From a virus: a stretch of 27,624 bases of DNA. The notes below the pieces were generated by a model that saw only the letters and a list, made by a program, of their open reading frames with translations, was not told the DNA's origin and did no database searches. The stretch is from positions 1-27,624 of the IMG/VR virus record IMGVR_UViG_3300028812_000015. One strand, 5' to 3'. Position 1 is the stretch's first letter; each line of letters begins with the position of its first letter. Positions 22,128 through 27,624 of the stretch are shown here, one piece after another. Made by a program: the position numbers and the translations under genes.

Positions 22128-22577
22128 ATGAGTTTCCAGGAAATACCCATAAGACAAAACGGACAAGTTTTTCTGTACAGTTGGTTTAACAGTCTTCGTT
22201 CAGCCGGAGTGTTGCTCGAACAGTTTATAGGGGAAGACTACATCCCGAATCAAGAATTTTCTTTGGCCAATAACCAGTCTTCTGCGGCCAACGTCACGGG
22301 TCTTTTACTCGACAAAGATGACTACCAGCTCGCGCTTATCTACGTGGGCGTGAAGCGTTCTACGGATTCGGTTGAAGTGATGTCCGGCGGAATTCTGACA
22401 GCTGTTTATCGAACGCTGACCAACACGTGGGAGTTGCTTGATCAGCTGAACGGAGACGATGACGGAGTCACCTTCTCCATCACATCCGGGGGGCAGGTTC
22501 AGTACACCTCCGACAATATGTCGGGGACAGGTTACGCAGGCACAATGCAGTTCCGTGCCATGACATTTGGTTTCTAA
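22128..22577 (+). CDS. Short tail-tip protein sharing the N-terminal NGQ...WFN motif
   Basis: 149 residues. RQNGQVFLYSWFNSLRSAG (about 9-27) and GEDYIPNQ resemble the N-terminal motif of the two preceding fibre genes, although the rest does not. The remainder is a compact beta domain: NQSSAANVTGLLLDKDDYQLALIYVGVKR, EVMSGGILTAVYRTLTNTWELL, and TFSITSGGQVQYTSDNMSGTGYAGTMQFRAMTF. It probably attaches by the same site as its neighbours and carries a different head domain. Confidence 0.6.
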   Translation: MSFQEIPIRQNGQVFLYSWFNSLRSAGVLLEQFIGEDYIPNQEFSLANNQSSAANVTGLLLDKDDYQLALIYVGVKRSTDSVEVMSGGILTAVYRTLTNTWELLDQLNGDDDGVTFSITSGGQVQYTSDNMSGTGYAGTMQFRAMTFGF

Positions 22578-22590
22578 AGGAGAAAATGTT

Positions 22591-24711
22591 ATGAGTTTGA
22601 ATCAGTATACGGATAGTTTAATTGTTAGAACCGTTGCAAAAATGCTCGAAGGCTTGAAGTTAGGATCGACTAGTTCGCCAGATTCGAAAGCTATTTTAGA
22701 TCTCGAAAGCACGACCAAAGGAATGCTTTTTCCTCGTATGACTGAAACTCAACGAGATGCTATTTCCTCTCCTCCTACAGGATTAACGATCTTCAATACC
22801 ACTACAAATAAGATCAACGCCTATAACGGAGTCGCTTGGGCCGAAGTCGGAAGCGGTTCAGGTCAAGGTGGCATCAATTATATTTCTAAAAATAATGGCA
22901 ATTCTGATTTTGAAGTGAATGCTGCTGGATGGTCTGCATACGCAGATGCAGCTGGATCGTCTCCAGTCGATGGCACTGGTGGCAGTCCTACAGTTACGAT
23001 CACTCGAACGACTTCGAGTCCTCTTCGAGACACCGGATCAGGTTTGATCACCAAGGATGCAGCCGATCGACAAGGTGAAGGGGTGAGTTATGATTTCACG
23101 ATCGACTCCGCCGATCAAGCCAAGCCACTCGTAGTCTCCTTCGATTATGAGCCCTCTTCCGATTTCGCTGCAGGAGATTCAAGTGATCTCAGAATCTATA
23201 TCCTTGACGTTACCAATTCTCGATTGATTCAACCTGCTCCCTACACCCTTCAAGGAGGAAGTGGCTCGAAACATCGCTTTCAAGGTATCTTTCAAACCTC
23301 AGCGGATAGCACCAGCTATCGATTGATTTTTCACGTGGCGACGACCAATGCGAATGCTTGGACTTTCAAGTTCGATAACGTTTCAGTCGGTCCTGAGTCC
23401 GTAGCCTATGGTCCACCTGTCACCGATTGGGCCGACTTTAATGCCACGGGAACTTGGACAACCAACACCACCTACCTTGGAAAATTTAGAAGAGTCGGAG
23501 ATACGATTGAACTTTGGTATCAGGTTACTCTTTCCGGCGCTCCTGATGCAACGGATCTTGCCGTCAACCTTCCTGCTGGACTTTCAATCGATACGACGAA
23601 ACTCACTTCGATCGCCGATAATCGCGAGCTAGATGGTTTTGCCATCATTATGGATGGCGGAGGTCATGGCGAAGCAAGTACCCACAAAATAATTTATATT
23701 ACCGCAAGTCAGGTCAAGCCTCTCACTGAGGCAGGTGGAAACTTAACGGATACCGTCCCGATTACCTTCGCCTCTGGAGATCGAATTTTTATTCGAGTCA
23801 ATCTTCCTATTCTCGGTTGGTCTTCAACTGTTCAAATGTCCAATGATACACTGAACCGAGTTGTTGCGGCTCGATATCGGATCAGCTCCAGCAGTGCGAA
23901 TATTTCATTTGCCCATGCGACTGAAGAAATTGTGGATTTCGATGACAAGGTTTTTGATACGACTAATTCCGTGACAACCGGTGCGAACTGGAAGTTCACA
24001 GCTCCTGTTTCAGGAATCTATCGTGTCAGTACTTCGATTCATTGGGACTCTTATACAGACATGTTTCTTGAACAAGTTCAATTATACGTCAATGGTGCGG
24101 TGGCTGCTGTCCTCGTGCAGGCTTCAGTCTCAGAAATTACCAATCGTCAACGCAGTGGAAGTTGTTTAGTTCAACTGAATGCGGGAGATGAAGTCAACAT
24201 TAGAGCCCAACAAAACGACAACGGTGGACTAGCTCGCGATATCGACGACTACTCTAATATTGTCTATGTAGATATCGAAAGACTCTCAGGTCCTTCCGTA
24301 ATCGCTGCAACCGAAACAATTTCTGCAGATTATCGTCAATCTGGAAATCAGGCCATTACTTCAGGAGCAGAGACTCATATCACTACTCTAGATACAAAGA
24401 TTTGGGATACTCATGGGGCTTATTCTGGAAATGTTTTTACAGCCCCTATTAGTGGTAAATATAGAGTCGATTTCAGTATTGAATTTTCTAACAATGGCAC
24501 CTCATATCGATTCATTAACGTCTATAAAAATGGAGTCAAGTATCGAGATCTAGAAGGAGCAGGCACTGTTTCAGGATCAAATACAACACGTCTCAGCGGA
24601 ACAACGGTAGTCCCGATGAATACGGGTGACTATCTCGCTTTCACTGTGAATACGGGAGATGACGTGAATGCGCAGGGTGGGTACTTCACGATCACCCGTG
24701 AAGGAAATTAG
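22591..24711 (+). CDS. Large tail fibre with carbohydrate-binding-like and two C1q-like domains
   Basis: 706 residues from the ATG at 22591 (AAAGGAGAAAATGTT upstream). An earlier frame start at 22567 lies inside the preceding gene and before that ribosome-binding site. Domains: a short N-terminal anchor (MSLNQYTDSLIVRTV); a motif typical of adhesins, LDLESTTKGMLFPRMTETQR ... NKINAYNGVAWAEVG (about 37-88); a jelly-roll region ending AWTFKFDNVSVGP (about 110-270); a linker; then two C1q/TNF-like trimer-forming domains, TGANWKFTAPVSGIYRVSTSIHW and VFTAPISGKYRVDFSIEF. C1q-like heads bind receptors as trimers. Base composition looks more A/T-rich than in neighbouring genes. Confidence 0.82.
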   Translation: MSLNQYTDSLIVRTVAKMLEGLKLGSTSSPDSKAILDLESTTKGMLFPRMTETQRDAISSPPTGLTIFNTTTNKINAYNGVAWAEVGSGSGQGGINYISKNNGNSDFEVNAAGWSAYADAAGSSPVDGTGGSPTVTITRTTSSPLRDTGSGLITKDAADRQGEGVSYDFTIDSADQAKPLVVSFDYEPSSDFAAGDSSDLRIYILDVTNSRLIQPAPYTLQGGSGSKHRFQGIFQTSADSTSYRLIFHVATTNANAWTFKFDNVSVGPESVAYGPPVTDWADFNATGTWTTNTTYLGKFRRVGDTIELWYQVTLSGAPDATDLAVNLPAGLSIDTTKLTSIADNRELDGFAIIMDGGGHGEASTHKIIYITASQVKPLTEAGGNLTDTVPITFASGDRIFIRVNLPILGWSSTVQMSNDTLNRVVAARYRISSSSANISFAHATEEIVDFDDKVFDTTNSVTTGANWKFTAPVSGIYRVSTSIHWDSYTDMFLEQVQLYVNGAVAAVLVQASVSEITNRQRSGSCLVQLNAGDEVNIRAQQNDNGGLARDIDDYSNIVYVDIERLSGPSVIAATETISADYRQSGNQAITSGAETHITTLDTKIWDTHGAYSGNVFTAPISGKYRVDFSIEFSNNGTSYRFINVYKNGVKYRDLEGAGTVSGSNTTRLSGTTVVPMNTGDYLAFTVNTGDDVNAQGGYFTITREGN

Positions 24712-24713
24712 CC

Positions 24714-24977
24714 ATGACCGGGAAAAGAAGATCTCTGATGTTTCGAGTGATGGATGGAAACCCTCAAGTGCTGCCTTATTTACACCACTTTGATAGATAC
24801 CATCGATGTGATGAAATTTTGGCATGGCTCATCAAGAATCGGCTGACTGGGAAGGAGTTCATAGCTTGGGTGAAGGATCTTTATCCTCACCTGACTTTCC
24901 TTTCCGTGGGTCACTATATATTATCTAAGTTGAAAAAAGATAATCGGCCCATTGTCTATGGAAAGGACATGATATGA
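24714..24977 (+). CDS. Small helical protein in the lysis region, unknown
   Basis: 87 residues, basic and aromatic: MFRVMDGNPQVLPYLHHFDRYHRCDEILAWLIKNRLTGKEF, then HLTFLSVGHYILSKLKKDN. No transmembrane segment or signal. Small proteins with an 'FDRYHRCDEILAWLI.N.LTG' block also occur in other phages as far as I recall, but I know of no function. It begins two bases after the fibre stop with AAGGA upstream and overlaps the next start by ATGA. Confidence 0.6.
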   Translation: MTGKRRSLMFRVMDGNPQVLPYLHHFDRYHRCDEILAWLIKNRLTGKEFIAWVKDLYPHLTFLSVGHYILSKLKKDNRPIVYGKDMI

Positions 24978-25213
24978 ATTTCATCAGTGATTCAACAAAG
25001 GTGCCACTAGGCCTTGCGCTTGCAGTCATTGGGGGTGGAGCAGGATGGCTCACCAACATCGCATTTCAAACCAACGCCAACGCAAAAACTTTAGAGGTCA
25101 TGGAAAAAAAACACGATCTCTATTTAGAAAGTCTACAGCGCATCGAAACGGATTTAGCCGTAGTTCGAGGCAAGGTAGAATGGATTGAACGTCATTCCAA
25201 GGAAAGGGAATAA
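24974..25213 (+). CDS. Membrane protein with one TM helix and coiled coil (holin- or spanin-like)
   Basis: 79 residues. One hydrophobic segment, VPLGLALAVIGGGAGWLTNIAF (about 9-30), followed by a charged coiled coil (TLEVMEKKHDLYLESLQRIETDLAVVRGKVEWIERHS). Proteins of this design act as holin partners or as inner-membrane spanin subunits near the endolysin. AAAGGA precedes the start. Confidence 0.6.
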   Translation: MNFISDSTKVPLGLALAVIGGGAGWLTNIAFQTNANAKTLEVMEKKHDLYLESLQRIETDLAVVRGKVEWIERHSKERE

Positions 25214-25217
25214 ACAA

Positions 25218-25388
25218 ATGATAATGAATATCATCAACTTCTTAATCGTAAATTACGAAGTGATTCTTGCAGGTGTGGTGGGTGTCTGCTTGGGATTGAT
25301 CGCTATTTTCACGGTCATTCCTGGTGAACAACCCGAGAAAGCCCTTCAAGGGTTCGTGGACTTCATTAAGAAGTTTTCAAAGAAATAA
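25218..25388 (+). CDS. Putative holin (one TM helix)
   Basis: 56 residues from ATG 25218 (AAGGGA upstream); a longer frame start at 25185 lies inside the preceding gene. MIMNIINFLIVNYEVILAGVVGVCLGLIAIFTVIPG is one long hydrophobic region (about 5-34), followed by a basic amphipathic helix EKALQGFVDFIKKFSKK. Small size, single membrane span, charged tail and location two genes before the hydrolase fit a class III-like holin. Confidence 0.55.
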   Translation: MIMNIINFLIVNYEVILAGVVGVCLGLIAIFTVIPGEQPEKALQGFVDFIKKFSKK

Positions 25389-25397
25389 ATAATCGCT

Positions 25398-25634
25398 ATG
25401 GAAGTCCTACTGGCAATCGGTGCGATTATCCGAGCATGGCCCGAGACGGTTAAGTTTTTGAACCGTCTCGTGGACGTGTTCGAACAACTTAAAAAAGCAG
25501 CGGATGAAAAAGAACTCAACCAATGGTTAGAAGAACTCGACGGCACACTCAAAGTCGTCGAATCCGCAAAGAGTTTAGAGGAGCGAGTGAATGCCGCGAA
25601 AAAGTTGGCTGATCTGGTTCGGCGTCTGGGCTAG
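25398..25634 (+). CDS. Small helical protein of the lysis cassette
   Basis: 78 residues. A mildly hydrophobic N-terminus (MEVLLAIGAIIRAWPETVKFL, possibly membrane-associated) and a long charged amphipathic helix (VDVFEQLKKAADEKELNQWLEELDGTLKVVE, LEERVNAAKKLADLV). The last 44 bases overlap the lipoprotein gene in another frame, the kind of embedding seen for i-spanin/o-spanin pairs, but it lacks a clear transmembrane anchor. Role unknown. Confidence 0.55.
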   Translation: MEVLLAIGAIIRAWPETVKFLNRLVDVFEQLKKAADEKELNQWLEELDGTLKVVESAKSLEERVNAAKKLADLVRRLG

Positions 25635-25974
25635 CCTGACATTATCGGCTTGCAAACATGCTCCGAAGGTGAACTATTGCCTACCCGGCGAGCCGTATTA
25701 TGGCTGTTCGGAAGGACCTCTCGACATGAGACAGGCCGATGGGATGATTTGCACGAGCACTCGGGACCAACGGTCCATTCTCAGGGCGTGCAAACTCGGG
25801 GTCGGTGTACCCGACACCATCGTGATGTGTGTGGCGACCAGTGGGGGGAGCCAAGTCGCATGTTCAGATGGCGGTATTCTCCCTGCTTACGGTGGGGAGG
25901 ATACCTACACCTGCCTGAACACTCGGGACTTCGACCGGCTCATGGTCTATTGCAAACGAAAGCAGGATGACTAA
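25591..25974 (+). CDS. Cysteine-rich lipoprotein with internal repeat
   Basis: 127 residues. Basic N-terminus and hydrophobic core (SWLIWFGVWASLTLSA) end in the lipobox L-S-A-C (Cys21), so the mature protein is lipid-anchored. Eight further cysteines (30, 39, 54, 67, 80, 91, 108, 121) suggest disulfides. Two segments match each other: C-T-STRDQRSILRACK (54-68) and C-L-NTRDFDRLMVYCK (108-122). The start lies inside the preceding gene, with AGAGGAG seven bases upstream. It could be an o-spanin analogue or a superinfection-exclusion lipoprotein; it is too long and too Cys-rich for a simple Rz1. Confidence 0.75.
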   Translation: MPRKSWLIWFGVWASLTLSACKHAPKVNYCLPGEPYYGCSEGPLDMRQADGMICTSTRDQRSILRACKLGVGVPDTIVMCVATSGGSQVACSDGGILPAYGGEDTYTCLNTRDFDRLMVYCKRKQDD

Positions 25975-26406
25975 ATGAACTTCCTCATTCAATACGCGAT
26001 GAGTTTTATCGGGGTGCCTTATCGGTGGGCCGGCGAAAATCCGATTCATGGGTTTGATTGCTCGGGATTGGTTCAAGAGATTTTGCGCTCAGTGGGCATG
26101 GACCCACCCGAAGACCAAACCGCTCAGGCTCTCTACAACCTCCTCGTGAAGAAGACCACGATTCGGGATAACTTCTGTCCAGGTGCAGTTGCCTTCTACG
26201 GCAAGAGCCTGACCCAGATTACCCATGTGGCCTTTATGATCGACGCCTTCCGGGTGGTCGAGGCAGGTGGGGGTGGAGCGACGACCAAGACCAAAGAGGA
26301 TGCCGCTCTACAGAATGCCTTTGTGCGCATTCGACCAGTAAACCACCGGAAGGACTTGCTCGTTACCTTGCTTCCGGACTATCCTGCAGACCTCATCATC
26401 CGTTGA
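25975..26406 (+). CDS. NlpC/P60-type cell-wall hydrolase (endolysin)
   Basis: 143 residues covering a whole NlpC/P60 domain. Nucleophile Cys29 in FDCSGLV, catalytic His84 in QITHVAFMID, and a likely third polar residue near VVEAGG (Glu97). SFIGVPYRWAG precedes the Cys as usual. It cleaves peptide bonds in murein stem peptides (typically gamma-D-Glu to meso-Dap). No signal peptide or cell-wall-binding domain is seen, so export would depend on a holin. It starts immediately after the lipoprotein stop. Like phage lysins and tail-associated peptidoglycan hydrolases of this family it could serve in lysis; position favours lysis. Confidence 0.85.
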   Translation: MNFLIQYAMSFIGVPYRWAGENPIHGFDCSGLVQEILRSVGMDPPEDQTAQALYNLLVKKTTIRDNFCPGAVAFYGKSLTQITHVAFMIDAFRVVEAGGGGATTKTKEDAALQNAFVRIRPVNHRKDLLVTLLPDYPADLIIR

Positions 26407-26773
26407 CCGGAGGAGGGGTGCGGAAGTCGACTTGGGGAACGAAGTCCAAAGAGCTGTGACATGGCCAGCTACGTCCCCTGAGGAACTGCAAAGAAGAGGT
26501 TTTATCCAGCCGACCGCGGTTCTTTCACCCCACAATTTTTACTTATATTTTTCGACTTTCTATAAGCCTTGGTGCTTGTGCGATCTGATCTAGTTTGCAG
26601 AGACATCCGACCCAACTTTGAAAGTACGGTCGGTTGACAGCAATGCTAGGGGATATGCGTAGTTAATGCAGCGCGTCTTAATGTATCGATTCACGCCTCT
26701 TTTCGTTACATCCTCACTAGACAAATTTCGGCAAGCATGACAAGGAAGGCAAGACTGTAAAACTATGATGTTT
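26407..26773 (+). other. Non-coding region with structured-RNA potential
   Basis: No credible ORF in 420 bases between the hydrolase and the next gene. In 26415-26531 the ends GGGGTG and CACCCC can close a large stem; inside are GACTT/AAGTC (26429-26433/26441-26445) and AGCTG/CAGCT (26452-26456/26466-26470). ACAATTTTTACTT follows, resembling a terminated RNA. Between 26540 and 26640 the sequence is A/T-rich with the palindrome described separately. TTAATG occurs as a direct repeat (26663 and 26678). I cannot tell whether this is a small RNA, a packaging or attachment region. Confidence 0.4.
26607..26639 (+). promoter_or_regulatory. 27-bp palindrome next to a TTGACA box
   Basis: CCGACC-CA-ACTTT-G-AAAGT-AC-GGTCGG (26607-26633) is symmetric except for the CA/AC step. 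It is directly followed by TTGACA (26634-26639). No good TATAAT is found at the right distance downstream. It could be an operator that controls a promoter, or a site for another dimeric protein. Confidence 0.5.
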
Positions 26774-26828
26774 AGAGCGAGAGAGTGGTCATTTTTCCTT
26801 AGACCGGAACTCCTCGCTCTTTTTTTTT
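26774..26828 (+). terminator. Strong rho-independent terminator
   Basis: AGAGCGAG (26774-26781) pairs with CTCGCTCT (26813-26820). An inner extension, GAGT and GGTC with GACC and ACTC, makes a long hairpin with two bulges. A run of eight T follows. It would end transcription from the late genes or of a small RNA made in the non-coding region. Confidence 0.9.
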
Positions 26829-26853
26829 GTCATACGAAATCCTCAAATTAAGT

Positions 26854-27147
26854 ATGGGGGATTTTCAATTCAAATTATGGGAGAATTGGACCGGGGGAAG
26901 TCCAATGCTTAAACGAACTGAGAAACCATGGATTCTGGCGGGTGAGATTGTCACCTGCGCTGCGTGCAAAATGGAGATTGCAGAAGTCGTCCGAGACCTT
27001 TATTTCCAGGAACCTTGCCAAGCGGATATGTTCTCCAGCCTCATTGAGGACTACAAGATTCAAGACGGGATGCAGCCCGAATGTCCGGGGTGTAGATCTC
27101 ACTGGTGGACTGGCCGACAGATCCACTTAAGAGGGGGTTGGGTATGA
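26854..27147 (+). CDS. Small CxxC protein (putative zinc ribbon)
   Basis: 97 residues from ATG 26854. An alternative ATG at 26905 has a better ribosome-binding site (GGGGGAAG) and would give 80 residues. A TTG start inside the terminator T run is rejected. CAAC and, 40 residues later, CPGC make a likely zinc ribbon (ILAGEIVTCAACKMEIAEVV ... QPECPGCRSHWW). Overlaps the nuclease gene by ATGA and so belongs to its operon. It begins only 25 bases after a strong terminator with no promoter between. Confidence 0.65.
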   Translation: MGDFQFKLWENWTGGSPMLKRTEKPWILAGEIVTCAACKMEIAEVVRDLYFQEPCQADMFSSLIEDYKIQDGMQPECPGCRSHWWTGRQIHLRGGWV

Positions 27148-27497
27148 AGCCGGCTGCCGCGAAAGCCAAAGGTCGGCGCTGTGCCCAGGAAACCAAGGAC
27201 CTACTGCTGAAGTCTTGCCGACTTCTGGAAGATGCCGACATTGTGGTGACGCCTTCCGGAGTGACCGGTCCGGACCTTCACTTTTCCCCTCGGGCAAGCA
27301 AGATGTTCCCCTTCACGGTGGAGTGCAAGAATCGGGAAGCCATGAACATCTGGGAGGCTCTGGCTCAAGCCGAAGCACACAAAGGAGCTCCTGGGAGCAA
27401 GCCGGTCCTCTTCTTCAAGCGAAACCGGTCAGAGCTCTACGTCAGCATGAAGGCTGAAGATCTGATGCAGCTTCTTCTGAGTCGCAAGGTGAGTTAG
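27144..27497 (+). CDS. PD-(D/E)XK nuclease (Hjc/RusA-like role possible)
   Basis: 117 residues from ATG 27144, coupled by ATGA with AGAGGGGG upstream; the longer frame start at 27105 lies inside the preceding gene. The core has SGVTGPDLHFSP (Asp44) and FTVECKNREAMN (Glu60-Cys-Lys62) after a helix, then a strand (KPVLFFKRNRSELYVSM). This is the PD-(D/E)XK arrangement D...ExK. A basic N-terminus, MKPAAAKAKGRRCAQETKDLLL, resembles phage Holliday-junction or VSR-like nucleases. It may resolve replication intermediates or trim DNA before packaging. Confidence 0.72.
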   Translation: MKPAAAKAKGRRCAQETKDLLLKSCRLLEDADIVVTPSGVTGPDLHFSPRASKMFPFTVECKNREAMNIWEALAQAEAHKGAPGSKPVLFFKRNRSELYVSMKAEDLMQLLLSRKVS

Positions 27498-27624
27498 GTT
27501 GATCCAACTTATAACTCAACCACTTCCAGAGGAAGTCTGAATGCTTCTCTAAATCCCGAATCCGTTTTTCTAAAAGGATGGCTCTTCCGTAGGCAAAGGA
27601 CGCGAGTAAGGCGTAAAGGCTGGC
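27442..27624 (-). CDS. C-terminal end of a leftward gene, membrane/coiled-coil protein
   Basis: The - strand is open from the window end to TGA at 27442-27444. The 60 residues read ASLYALLASFAYGRAIL, then LEKRIRDLEKHSDFLWKWL and a polar tail. A hydrophobic start plus charged coiled-coil segment looks like real protein rather than a shadow. The start is outside the window. It converges with the nuclease gene and overlaps its last ~56 bases. Confidence 0.5.
   Translation of the reverse strand, partial: ASLYALLASFAYGRAILLEKRIRDLEKHSDFLWKWLSYKLDQPNSPCDSEEAASDLQPSC

Noticed and set aside
25398-25974. Rz/Rz1 spanin pair
   Set aside because: The overlap is suggestive, but the first protein has no clear N-terminal membrane anchor and the lipoprotein is much longer and richer in Cys than Rz1.
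26640-26700. Possible second tRNA near the palindrome
   Set aside because: GGGGATATGC and TATCGATTC look tRNA-like, but no acceptor stem or T arm pairs.
1-27624. CRISPR array, insertion sequence, integrase or transposase
   Set aside because: No spaced direct repeats of the right length (the iterons are too short and lie in a gene), no terminal inverted repeats and no recombinase-like protein found.

Overview
The window looks like most of a tailed double-stranded DNA phage genome (or prophage segment). It has packaging, head, tail, fibre and lysis genes in the usual order on the + strand, and a short block of small genes on the - strand at the left end. The head module resembles that of Mu-type phages: a DUF935-like portal fused to a MuF-like domain, a gpI-like protease with a nested scaffold, a DUF2190-like decoration protein, and DUF1320-like and gpG-like connector proteins. 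There is a tape measure and a frameshifting tail chaperone but no visible sheath or contractile genes, so a siphovirus-type tail is likely. A lipoprotein with a clear lipobox and proteins with Sec signal peptides point to a Gram-negative host. I cannot name the host. I see no integrase, transposase or CRISPR array.

Layout. 1-110: a tRNA-like gene whose anticodon arm does not fold normally. 112-2527 (- strand): two small putative zinc-binding or unknown proteins, a protein with an Acb2/Tad1-like C-terminal hairpin (tentative), a likely ssDNA-binding protein and an exported papain-like cysteine peptidase. 2606-5355 (+): a small unknown gene, a structured intergenic region with terminator and promoter, a replication initiator carrying two arrays of CGAACG iterons, a helicase-loader-like protein, a MazG-like enzyme and a membrane microprotein. 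5406-12768: small and large terminase, portal, protease/scaffold, decoration, major capsid and an exported head-fibre-like protein. 12790-22577: connectors, tail tube, G/GT chaperones, tape measure, distal tail proteins and three related small tail-tip or fibre proteins. 22591-24711: a large fibre with two C1q-like domains. 24714-26406: a lysis cassette of small membrane proteins, a lipoprotein and an NlpC/P60 hydrolase. 26407-26828: a 420-base non-coding region with a palindrome, structured RNA potential and a strong terminator. 26854-27624: a zinc-binding protein, a PD-(D/E)XK nuclease and the end of a convergent gene.

The strongest signals are these. (1) CGAACG repeats inside the initiator gene are spaced 10-11 bp apart, one DNA helical turn, which no reading frame can explain; this is probably the replication origin. 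(2) The large terminase is broken by what looks like a 7-nt insertion exactly inside its Walker A loop. (3) A canonical A AAA AAC slippery site with a downstream hairpin joins the two tail chaperone frames. (4) The phage encodes an exported papain-like peptidase whose usual catalytic Asn is Gln. (5) A near-perfect 27-bp palindrome sits next to a TTGACA box in the non-coding region.
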